Assembly (NCBI GenBank): GCA_026770585.1
Contig: MU646367.1
Location: 353,533-377,457 of the forward strand
DNA from: Baffinella frigidus
Lineage: Eukaryota > Cryptophyceae > Cryptomonadales > Baffinellaceae
DNA length: 23,925 nucleotides
Reading direction: 5' to 3'
Of this stretch, positions 16,601-23,925 are shown piece after piece (the stretch's first letter is position 1; every line of letters begins with the position of its first letter). A program made the position numbers and the translations under genes. The notes below the pieces were generated by a model, which worked only from the letters and a program-made list of their open reading frames with translations, did not search any database and was not told where the DNA came from.

Positions 16601-19600
16601 CCCTCGCTGCTACCCCACGGTGCCCATGCGTTCCCACCCACCCCGCGTCGCCCGCGCAAAGGCCAGTGTGATCCCTCTCACATCTCCGCCGCGTCCTCGT
16701 CCCTCGCCCTGCAGCCCTCCTCCCAGCCGCGCCTCGGCAGCACACCTCTCGCATCCCCTGACCACGCCCCCCTCGACCATCAGGGCGGCGCCGGGTCGAA
16801 GGCGCGGATCAGGCTGGGGCGGCCGTCGGTGATGCACGCGCCAGCCGCGACGCGGTTCCCAACCCCCCCAAACCCCACACCCTAAACCCTAAACCCTAAA
16901 CCCTAAACCCTAAACCCTAAACCCTAAACCCGAAACCCGAAACCCTAAACCCTAAATATTCAACCCTCCACCTCAAACCCTAAACTCTAAACTCTAAACC
17001 CGAAAACATGAACCATAAACCATAAACCATAAATCCTAGCCCATAAATCATAAACCATAAACCATGAACGATAAACACTGGGCAGGTTCCCGCGGCGGGC
17101 GATACACACGGACGGGCTGCGTTCGGACTTCCACCGCCCGAGAATGTTCATCGATGCGCGCCAGCGGTCCCCGCCCTTCCCACCTAACACTCTTCCAGGG
17201 TTGGTAGGGTAGGGGTTTGCGGGGTTTCGGGGCCCGTCTCACCTGAACCCGCCCAGAGGTTTAGGGGTTTGTTGTTTTGGGTTTGGCCTCGCAGACGGCC
17301 TGTCTCTGCCCCGGGGCGGCATCGAGAAAACGTGGTGCAGGAGCCCTGTAGCTTTCTTTCGTGCAACACCGTGTGGTGCTTCCCCCGCAATCGCCACAAG
17401 TTCTGATGATAATCGCTTGGCGGTTTGAAAAATCTGGAGCGCGGTGGGAGCGGCAGAGTTAGCGCTAGGGCAGCGTGCTGCACACGCTCCGATGAATCCC
17501 AGAGTGGTATAGAGCCAGGCGCGCATGCCGTATGCGAAGCCACACGCAGAAATCGCCAGGTTTTGACGGAGTGAAGCTGAAGGGCGGGGGCGGCGGCAGG
17601 TTCCACATTCTGATGATATTTGTTTGGCGATGTAAAAAAGCTGAGCGGAGGTGGGTGCGCCCTAAACCCTAAACCCTGAACCCTGAACCCTAAAGCAGGT
17701 TCCACATCGCGTTCTCGCCCGTGGAGCTGCCCGAGAAGAGCAAGGACCGCAAGGCATTGCGAGGCGCCCAGGTCCTCGTGTTCTTGCCCCACACTGCCCA
17801 TCCACCTCGCGGCTGGTGAAGCTCGATGCTGCCATGTTGTTATGCGCGTTGGAAAAAAGCGGCCTTCTCGCTAGCGTGGCTGTCTCTCTCTTTAAATTGG
17901 CCTGCGTACACACTTTGTCCATGAACTCTAACCAGACCCCAAACCCCAGCCACTAAACCCAAAACGATGAACCCTTGAACCTAAAACCTAGTCTCTGGTT
18001 GCAGGAGAAGATCATGGCGATGAAGAAGCCGCGCGACGTGACATGCGCTGACTCGCGAAACCTCATCATCGAACACCTCGAGGTCCGTCTCACACCCCCC
18101 GACCCATCAACCCTCATCCCTGAAGCGTCAGCCACCTGCGGGAAGAGGCACCGCACGTCAGATGCCTCACGCGCCTGTCCGTGCACTATCCCTCATCATC
18201 CAACACCTCGAGTTGTGTCTCACGCCTCTAGCTCTGCCCCCTGTCACGCACAGCTTTTAGTGGCGGGGGGGTCCACGTGGACTGGAGACCTTGGAATTGG
18301 AGCGGAGTGGAGCGTTTGTTTGCAAAACTATACCAGGATTTCCACCATTTCCACCAACGGCTCCAAGATCCCGCACTTGTCCATGCCAGCACCATCCCCA
18401 ACCCTCCACTCCTCCGCTGCCGGACCCCAGCCTCGCTGGGCAACGCGTGCGCCCCGCCCCCCCCTCACGCGGAGAGCGGCGGGCTCTATCCATAACCTCT
18501 TCTTTTTTTCTCGAATCTCGCAGGAGTGCCCTCCGATGGTATCGAACCCCGGGATGGCCGCGCGGATCAGGCACTTCTACCGATCCAAGCACGATGCGCC
18601 CCCCCCGACGATCCCGCAGGAGCACCTCAACGACGGCAAGCCGGTGCCGCTTGATCCTCGACCCGAAACCCGAAACCCGAAACCCGAAACCCGAAACTCT
18701 AAACCACAAACCCTAAACCCGAAACTCTTAATCCCACACCTCAAACCCTAAACCCTAAACCCTAAACCCTAAACCCGAAACCCTAAACCCTAAACCCAAA
18801 CCCCAAACCCCAAACCACGAACCATGAACCCTAAACACCAAACACAAACCCCAAACCATGAACTCTGAGCCATAGCCCCTAAACCCAAAACACTGAACAG
18901 TAAACCTTAAACGCAAACCCCAAACCCCAAACCAGGTGGCGCTTGACCCGCAGCAGGACTCGCCGTTTTTCGGGGAACTTCCCGACGGGGCGAACGCGTT
19001 TGTGAGTGCGCTTGAGAACAACATGCAGCGAAGCCCGATGGTCAAGCACCAGGCGGAGTCCTCGGATTTCCTGGTTGTCAAGTGCGGGGACAAGTACTAT
19101 TTGCGGGAGATCGATTCGATGTACCTCGCGGGGCAGACGTACCCTTTTGTCAAGGTGCTACACCCTGAACCCTAAACCATCAACCCTGAACCCTAAACCA
19201 TCAACCCTGAACCCTAAACCATGAACCCCGAACCATAAACCCTACACTCTGAACCATAAACCCCAAACTCCAAACTCCAAACCCCAAACCCCAAACCCCA
19301 AACCCCAAACCCCAAACCCCAAACCCCAAACCCCAAACCCTAAACCCTTACCCCTGAACCCTAAACCCTTACCCCCAAACCCCAAACCCGTGAAGGTGCC
19401 GGCGCCCGAGAGCAAGGATCAGAAGGCGTACGAGCGGAAGCAGTTGCAGACGTTCATCCTCTCGCGCCTCCGCCACGGCGGGACCATCCAGGTGCCACTG
19501 CGCCCCAGAACTCCCCCGCATTTCGCTGCAACCAACCAACGGACTAGCCAAGACGCCCTCCAACCTGCATTCGTCATGCGTTGTTTACACCCCGCAGGCT

Positions 19601-22600
19601 CCTAACTGTAACGCACCAATCCTGCAACCACCCCTCCCGCACCCCAGAGCTCCCCGCATTTCGCCTGAAGCAACCGACGATTCCCTGCTACTAAGCCGTG
19701 ACTGCACCATCCTGCATGCATTCCCCTCAGGGGCCCGACTAAATCTGCAACGATCCAGATGCATGAGATCTTCGACGAGTTCAAAGCTGTCTCCGAAACC
19801 TCCATCCGCCGCGAGCTTGGGGTGTGCGGCAACTTCGTGCGCAAGGGGGGTGATGGCGGGCATTGGACGCTCAAGGATGCCAACGAGCTTCCCAAGGATC
19901 TGGTGGAGACCGAGGACTCGGCGGAGACGGTGTGTGTTCAGGAGTCGCTGCAGAACGGGCATATGCGGCTGCAGAACATGGGCATTTCGAAGCTGCATCA
20001 GGTCGACCCTCGTCTTCTGCTTCTTTTTTCTTCTTCTTTTTTTCCTCTTCGTCTTCTTCTTCTTCTTCTGCTTATGTATGTCTCTCAAGTCTGGAGATGA
20101 GTGATCTACCCGCCACGGACACCTTGCCCTCACCCCGCCTGCTCAACCCCCTCGGGGGACCACACCCGAGAAACCTCGCCTCGACAGCACCCGTCTGCCC
20201 CCGACTGACAACTGCTCAGCCGCAATTGCTACAGGGGCTTTAGCGCGTGTCTGACACTACCCACACGTGCCCCACAGCGCTGAGCCTGAGCCTCAGCTTT
20301 GCTACCACGGTGGCAGTAGGCGGGGAGTCGAGGTGGAGCATAGCAGCCACTGACAGCACGAGCCTCTCCACTCTGATCCTGCGCTAAGCCTGTGCTTTGC
20401 GCGGTGGTGATGCGTGGGGAACGAGGGTGGGGCCACAACAGGTCCGAGGGATGTAGCGTGTGCCTGACCCTGCCGCACGAGCCCCCCCTGCGCTGAGGCT
20501 GAGGTGTGGAGGTGTGTGGGGAGACCAGATGCGCTAAGCCTTCGCTGTGCCTCAGCGTCGCGCGGTGGTGACGAAAATTGTGGTTCAGTCGACTGGTGCG
20601 ATGAGAGTTGACTAATCGGAGGTGTGGGAGGAGAGCAGGTGGAGGTGCAGCTGATCAGTCAAGTGGACGGGATGCAGAAGGACCGCAACCTCGACAAGGG
20701 CGTCCAGGCTGGCGCCCTCTGCGTGCACGAGGCGGTACCCCCAAAACCCCAAACACGAAACACGAAACACGAAACACGAAACCCAAAACCCAAAACCCAA
20801 AACCCAAAACCCAAAACCCAAAACGCACACCCCACAGGTACGATTCGCGCCATGGAACATGACAAACAACCTGGTGACGGCCGCGGACCGCGCGCCGCTG
20901 ACGCTCTCGACCCTCTCCGGAAGCGAGACCAGCAAGAAGCTCTCGCGCAGCAACGAGCAGAACTTCTCCAAGCACGATCCGAAAGATAAGAAGGTGCAGG
21001 CGGACATTGCGCGGAAGCGGCAGATGATCTTCAATGAGCAGTTGGAGATGATCTCTTCGAAGGAGCCTCCGACTTCCTCTTCTGATGAGGAGGGCCGTGA
21101 CGGCGAGGTCCTCTCCCTACAACCACCCTCCCTCCAGACACCCTCTCTCCAACCACCCTCCCTCCAACCAACCAACCCCACACTACCATGCGTGTGCCTA
21201 CCGCCAACCACCCTCCCGCCACCCTGTGTGTACCTCCCTCCACCCCCCACACACACACACACACCCCGCGTGCGCCAGCCATGCCCGCTGCCGCACTCCG
21301 CCCTGTCCGTACACCAGCAATGGCTAGCGGGCTCTCGCACACGTCACGTGTGATGTGCTGCGAAGCCCTGCCCTGCACCCCCGCCCCCGCGCGCCGTCCC
21401 CCAGGAGCGTCCCCGCGTAGTCAGCGAAATGCGCACGGGTGGATACACGCGTATAAGGTGTGGGGTTTAGAGTGTACGGGTCGGCTGAATGGGCACGGGG
21501 TGGTGCACGCAGGATCCGGAGGATCAGTTCGAGGGGAGGAGCGCGAAGCCGCGGCGCGTCGAGCGGGTCACGCTCGCCCATCGCTGGCGCAAGGAGGAGA
21601 TGCCTACTACCGGGGTTTGTCCCAAGCCCCCTCTCCATCCCTCTCCAGGAGTGCATAGGCCCGCCTCAGGTTGGCGGGTTTTGTGATTCCTTCTTAGATC
21701 TCGTGATCTGGCCCCGCGACCCCTCCTGAAGTGCGGAGGCCCGCCTTGGGGCTTCCTTCGTGTTGATTCCGTGCGATGTTGGATCTGGTGAGGGGGGGGG
21801 GCGCGAGACACAATCGCCGTCGGATGAGGTTTGGGAAGAGAAAATTAGGGTAGCGGGTTGGTGGGGCGGTAGGATGCCAGCTCTGCGCGAGTGAGTGCTT
21901 GGGTGACAGGCAGAGGGGGGTTGGTGGTGATGGCGGCGCACCACCTGGGCCCTAAACCCTACACCCTAAACCAGGAATTCCGGTGGAAGTGCGAGACGGT
22001 CACGAACCCCACGGAAGTGGGACGGATGCACAAGGAGCAGGAGGCCAAAAAGACGCCCCTGGCAGAGGACGGTCTCGACGAGAGGACCAAGCACCATGCG
22101 CGGAAGGAGAAGAAGCGATTGCAGGAGCAGAAGCGCCGCCAGGTCCCCCACATCTCTTTCCGCCTCCCAACAAACTTGTGTCTTCGCGTTCAACATCCCC
22201 ACCACCCAACAACACGGTGGGGGGGGGAGTTGAACCCATCCTCCCATCCAGTTATTTGGGAGCAACAAGGTAGTCGTGCGGGTGGTGCACACCACCTCCC
22301 TCCCCCCAACAAGCACGGGGGGGGGGGCGGGGGGGGCGATGATGCTCTGGAGCATGCTCTGCCCGGGCGCTCAGCCCCGCGCGGTTGCCACCGGGCCAGC
22401 GCGTAAACCATAAACCATAAACCATAAACTATAAATCATAGACCATAGACCATAAGTCATAAACCCTACACCATAAACCATAAACCATAAACCCCAAACC
22501 CCAAACCCCATCACGCAGGACATGAAGCGGCAGAAGCAACTCAACGGATCGCACTCAGCCAGCTGGGGGGGCGGGGGTGGGCCGCGAAGAGAGAAGGCTG

Positions 22601-23874
22601 GCGTCATCAAGCTCTCCAAGGAACAGCTCCTCGACTACGAGCAGGTGCGCTGGTAGGGGCTGATGCTCTAGGGTTAAGGGTGCGACAGAGCTGGACCTGG
22701 TTTAGGGTTCAGGGGTTGAGGGTTTAGATTGTTCGGTTTAGAGAGAGACAGAGGTGGTTAAGGGTAGAGAGGGTTATGGGTGTATGGGCGCAGGTTGTAG
22801 GGTCCAGGTTGTGTAGCGCAGGTGTGCGTGTGCGTGTAGGATGGAACAAGTGTCAGGTGGTCTGAGGCGGGCCCGTCCGAGTGAGTACCCCCGTGAAAGA
22901 GCAGGCGATACCTTCTGCCCATCGCTGCCAACGCTGCCTCGCAGCCTCGAGTCCGAAACCTGTGCTTCGAGACCGTAACCTGTGCGGCGATGGTGTGGAG
23001 CAGAAGAAGAAGAACGACGCTCGCAAGGGACCAGATGGCGCGGGGCGATCCCGCCGCGCCGGACAGCGCCGGTTTGCACCCCCTCCCGATCTTCGTCACG
23101 TGCAGGTCTTTTTTTTATGTGCACCACAAACCGGCCACTTTTGCAGATGCGTTCCCCGTCGTTGGTAGTACATTGACTTAAGTTTTTTGAGGAAGTTGGT
23201 GATATAGCTTCGAAAGGCGCCCCGCAGCGCCCGTGTACGCTCATCCGAGGCCCTCTCATCATCCGAGGCCCTCTTTCTCACCAGTCAGGGTCCGCCAAGT
23301 GCGCCCTCCGTGTGCCCAACACTCATGGGCGTGTGTCCCTTCCACAGGCGACTCGATCCGCTGATGGACCTACGCAACGTCTTCTCCCGCGCGGTGCGCT
23401 TTGCCCTCACCCCTCCCCGTGTACAGCGTATCAATCACCTCGATTGCTGCTCGATTGCTGCTGTCGTGCGTTTCGCCCTCACCTCTCCCCCGGAACTCAA
23501 CCCTGCATCACAATCCCGTCGCGCAGAGTGTGTATCTATCATCTCGTTTGCTTCCGTGGAACGCTTCGCGTGGCATCGCACGAACAGAAAATTATCAGCA
23601 CCGACGAGGGATAAAAATCGCAGTCAGGGTTGATTGTGAGGTACTGAGGGTGTGGAAGGGAGCGGAGGGTGTTGAGGCAAGCAAGGAACGGAGAGTGGGG
23701 AAGGAAGCATGGAAAGGCCGCTCGTTTTTTCTGCGCGATTGATTGTTAGCGACCGGCGGACTGTTCTTTTGCCACTAATTGTATGGTTAAGGGTGTAGGC
23801 GACTGATTGTTTTCGAACGGGAGCAGGTCAACGCCATGTGGCAGGACCCCAAATCGGTGCCGTTCCGTGCGGCG
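13663..23874 (+). CDS. TAF1: TFIID subunit 1 (TAF1), C-terminus beyond the window
   Basis: TAF1 is the scaffold subunit of general transcription factor TFIID in the nucleus. Twenty-two exons join in phase into about 1208 residues: 13663-14358, 14476-14568, 14721-15120, 15404-15562, 15879-16015, 16314-16547, 16784-16854, 17086-17166, 17699-17771, 18005-18082, 18524-18643, 18936-19154, 19396-19491, 19759-20001, 20639-20734, 20838-21107, 21513-21614, 21975-22142, 22519-22644, about 23004-23071, 23348-23393 and 23827-23874. The N-terminus (FWLGNVNEKGEVD...AVDYTDEQEAAED) matches the TAND-region motifs. Next come WEDNIIWDG, LDLSNDHYYQ and LRSDFHRPRMF, then the DUF3591 core and the basic coil before the bromodomains. 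Acidic and low-complexity stretches fill exons 1-3. Exon 6 appears to use a GC donor at 16548. The acceptor of exon 20 is the least certain boundary. The bromodomains, apart from their first residues, lie beyond the right edge. Confidence 0.95.
15139..15258. repeat. 60-bp tandem duplication in TAF1 intron 3
   Basis: AACCAGCGCT...CGCTCTG-CTGAC occurs at 15139 and again at 15199, exactly 60 bp later, with moderate divergence. It starts about 20 bp after the exon 3 donor. Confidence 0.7.
16855..17084 (+). repeat. Telomere-like array filling TAF1 intron 7
   Basis: Nearly the whole intron is CCCTAAA (about 16878-16930), then CCCGAAA, then a CCATAAA-type block (about 17007-17075). GGTTCCC occurs at both ends, spanning the donor (16854-16860) and the acceptor (17085-17091). 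A small CCCTAAA patch also lies before exon 6 (16262-16303). Confidence 0.9.
17401..17707 (+). repeat. Internal duplications and small telomere-like patch in TAF1 intron 8
   Basis: A segment starting TTCTGATGATA and containing TTGGCG-TGTAAAAA-type sequence occurs at 17401-17445 and again, diverged, at 17608-17655. The 13-mer GCAGGTTCCACAT occurs at 17596-17608 and 17695-17707. The second copy is the actual acceptor of exon 9. Between the copies lies a CCCTAAACCCTGAA patch (17659-17694). Confidence 0.8.
18191..18223 (+). repeat. Copy of the TAF1 exon 10/intron 10 boundary inside intron 10
   Basis: These 33 bases match 18061-18093 at 29 positions. That segment covers the last 22 bases of exon 10 and the donor. 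In the copy the G of the donor GT is changed to T, so it should not splice. Confidence 0.82.
18658..18935 (+). repeat. Telomere-like array filling TAF1 intron 11
   Basis: Begins with five perfect CCCGAAA units (18661-18695), then CCCTAAA (18745-18775) and CCCCAAA units, and runs to AACCAG at the acceptor. The first 14 intron bases and the first 14 bases of exon 12 are direct repeats (GTGCCGCTTGATCC / GTGGCGCTTGACCC). Confidence 0.92.
19155..19395 (+). repeat. Telomere-like array filling TAF1 intron 12
   Basis: CCCTGAACCCTAAACCATCAA units (a 21-base higher-order period near 19163-19225) pass into a CCCCAAA run (about 19262-19338). The intron is nothing but repeat. GTCAAGGTGC (19149-19158) and GTGAAGGTGC (19390-19399) span its two splice sites. 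Confidence 0.92.
19492..19758 (+). repeat. Tandem duplication inside TAF1 intron 13
   Basis: No telomeric repeat here. Sequence around CGCCCCAGAACTCCCCCGCATTTCGC (about 19500) recurs near 19640 as CACCCCAGAGCTCCCCGCATTTCGCC. ATCCAGGTGC (19486-19495) and ATCCAGATGC (19753-19762) span the two splice sites. Confidence 0.78.
20002..20638 (+). repeat. TAF1 intron 14: CTT tract and degenerate ~200-bp duplication
   Basis: A pyrimidine tract of TTC units lies at 20020-20076. Then TAGCG-GTGTCTGAC-type sequence near 20242 recurs at 20455. CGCTAAGCCT...GCGCGGTGGTGA near 20382 recurs at 20531. This fits a tandem duplication with a later deletion in the second copy. No exon is recognisable. Confidence 0.65.
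20735..20837 (+). repeat. Homogenised 7-mer arrays in TAF1 intron 15
   Basis: About four ACACGAA-type units (20753-20780) are followed by seven near-perfect CCCAAAA units (20781-20826), filling a 103-bp intron. GTAC begins both the intron and exon 16. These blocks are far more regular than the long arrays, so they expanded recently. Confidence 0.9.
21113..21270 (+). repeat. CCACCCTCC repeats and CA microsatellite in TAF1 intron 16
   Basis: Short CAACCACCCTCCCTCC units (21118-21175) are followed by an ACACAC run (21247-21262). The rest of the intron, to 21512, shows nothing recognisable apart from one GTGGGGTTTAGAG telomere-like patch near 21459. Confidence 0.75.
21650..21800 (+). repeat. ~80-bp tandem duplication in TAF1 intron 17
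   Basis: AGTGC-AGGCCCGCCT...CTTC-T...ATCTGG occurs near 21651 and again near 21732, diverged. A small CCCTAAACCCTACACC patch (21950-21970) leads directly into the exon 18 acceptor. Confidence 0.65.
22404..22512 (+). repeat. CCATAAA-type array before TAF1 exon 19
   Basis: Units of CCATAAA and variants (CATAGAC, CATAAGT), then CCCCAAA, ending a few bases before the acceptor at 22518. The same CCATAAA variant appears in intron 7, so this 7-mer family has spread between introns or arisen repeatedly. Confidence 0.88.
22668..22810 (+). repeat. Degenerate TTTAGGG-type patch in TAF1 intron 19
   Basis: Sparse TTTAGGG, TTAAGGG and TGTAGGG units. This is the only clear TAF1 patch with the G-rich strand in the sense direction, and the repeats are more decayed than elsewhere. 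Confidence 0.7.
23394..23826 (+). repeat. TAF1 intron 21 with a copy of its own donor region
   Basis: The first 25 intron bases (GTGCGCTTTGCCCTCACC...) recur at 23466-23490 with 22 matches, 72 bp downstream. The second copy still has GTGCG and could act as an alternative donor. A similar short tandem (TCATCCGAGGCCCTCT twice) lies at 23240-23273 in intron 20. Confidence 0.78.
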
Positions 23875-23925
23875 GTGAGACACCCCACCCTCCACCTGCC
23901 ATCCGCCACCCTCTACCCTCCACCC

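Larger units (their letters stand above)
18005..21107 (+). other. TAF1: TAF1 exons 10-16: DUF3591 core domain
   Basis: This block holds the most conserved part of TAF1, the region that contacts TAF7 and promoter DNA in other species. Joined exons read KKPRDVTCADSRNLIIEHLE + ECPPMVSNPGMAARIRHFYR, matching the human stretch ending VGMATKIKNYYK. Exon 12 gives SPFFGELPDGANAFVSALENNMQRSP, then SSDFLVVKCGDKYYLREIDSMYLAGQTYPFVK. Exon 13 continues VPAPESKDQKAYERKQLQTFILSRLR. Exon 14 gives the winged-helix-like segment FKAVSETSIRRELGVCGNFVRKG...HWTL. Exons 15 and 16 join as HEA + VRFAPWNMTNNLVTAA, the family's APWN motif. Each junction restores a family motif, which supports the exon boundaries strongly. 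Confidence 0.93.
21513..23874 (+). other. TAF1: TAF1 exons 17-22: basic coil and first residues of bromodomain 1
   Basis: Exons 17 and 18 join as VTLAHRWRKEEMPTTG + EFRWKCETVTNPTEV, matching the human segment [21 protein letters not shown]. They continue into the basic coil RKEKKRLQEQKRRQ. Exon 19 (AGVIKLSKEQLLDYEQ) matches the stretch before the nuclear-localisation region. Exons 20 and 21 join as QR + R + LDPLMDLRNVFSRA, matching human HRRRTDPMVTLSSILE. Exon 22 (VNAMWQDPKSVPFRAA) opens the first bromodomain. I see no CxxCxxxGHxxxxxxC zinc knuckle between the coil and exon 19, where animal TAF1 has one. The exon 20 acceptor (after 23003) is inferred only from phase and position. Confidence 0.82.

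Noticed and set aside
20859-21353. TAF1 exon 16 frame running on to 21353
   Set aside because: After GRDGE at 21107 the frame becomes repeats of Pro/Leu/Ser and His/Thr from CCACCCTCC and CA tracts. A GAG|GT donor there joins in phase to exon 17, which restores the family sequence.

Overview
The window is nuclear DNA from a GC-rich eukaryote. Four protein-coding genes are each broken into many short exons, and I reconstructed them by chaining exons whose reading phases match and whose joined proteins follow known families. Introns are typically 100-1000 bp. Most splice sites are GT-AG, with some apparent GC donors. The introns are packed with degenerate plant-type telomere heptamers (TTTAGGG on one strand, CCCTAAA on the other). 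That telomere type, the plant/algal-looking DGAT2 and the GC-rich, proline/alanine-rich coding style suggest a unicellular alga or related protist. I cannot name the lineage from this sequence alone.

Layout, left to right. A DGAT2-type acyltransferase lies on the minus strand at about 3240->1329. Its start is inside the window and its C-terminal half lies beyond the left edge. A divergent promoter gap of about 420 bp (3241-3662) separates it from an AGGF1-like gene (OCRE-like, FHA and G-patch) on the plus strand, with six exons from 3663 to 7551. That gene converges tail-to-tail, 206 bp apart, on PUS10 (tRNA pseudouridine synthase 10) on the minus strand, with ten exons from 13114 to 7758. 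A second divergent promoter gap (13115-13662) separates PUS10 from TAF1, the largest TFIID subunit, on the plus strand from 13663. TAF1 has 22 exons in the window and runs off the right edge inside its first bromodomain.

The genes are housekeeping functions: lipid synthesis, an RNA-binding/splicing-type protein, RNA modification and transcription initiation. They do not form a pathway. The alternating orientation (-,+,-,+) gives two shared promoter gaps and one shared 3' end region.

The unusual biology is in the introns. Telomere-like 7-mer arrays fill many of them, usually with the C-rich strand in the sense direction and running up to the 3' splice site. Local blocks have been homogenised to CCCTAAA, CCCCAAA, CCCGAAA or CCCAAAA, that is, all four bases at position 4. 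Several such introns in TAF1 begin and end in short direct repeats spanning the splice junctions, as if telomeric DNA had been captured between duplicated target sites. Other introns contain tandem copies of their own exon/intron boundary. One PUS10 intron carries a TA-flanked inverted-repeat element together with a nearby uninterrupted copy of its target sequence.
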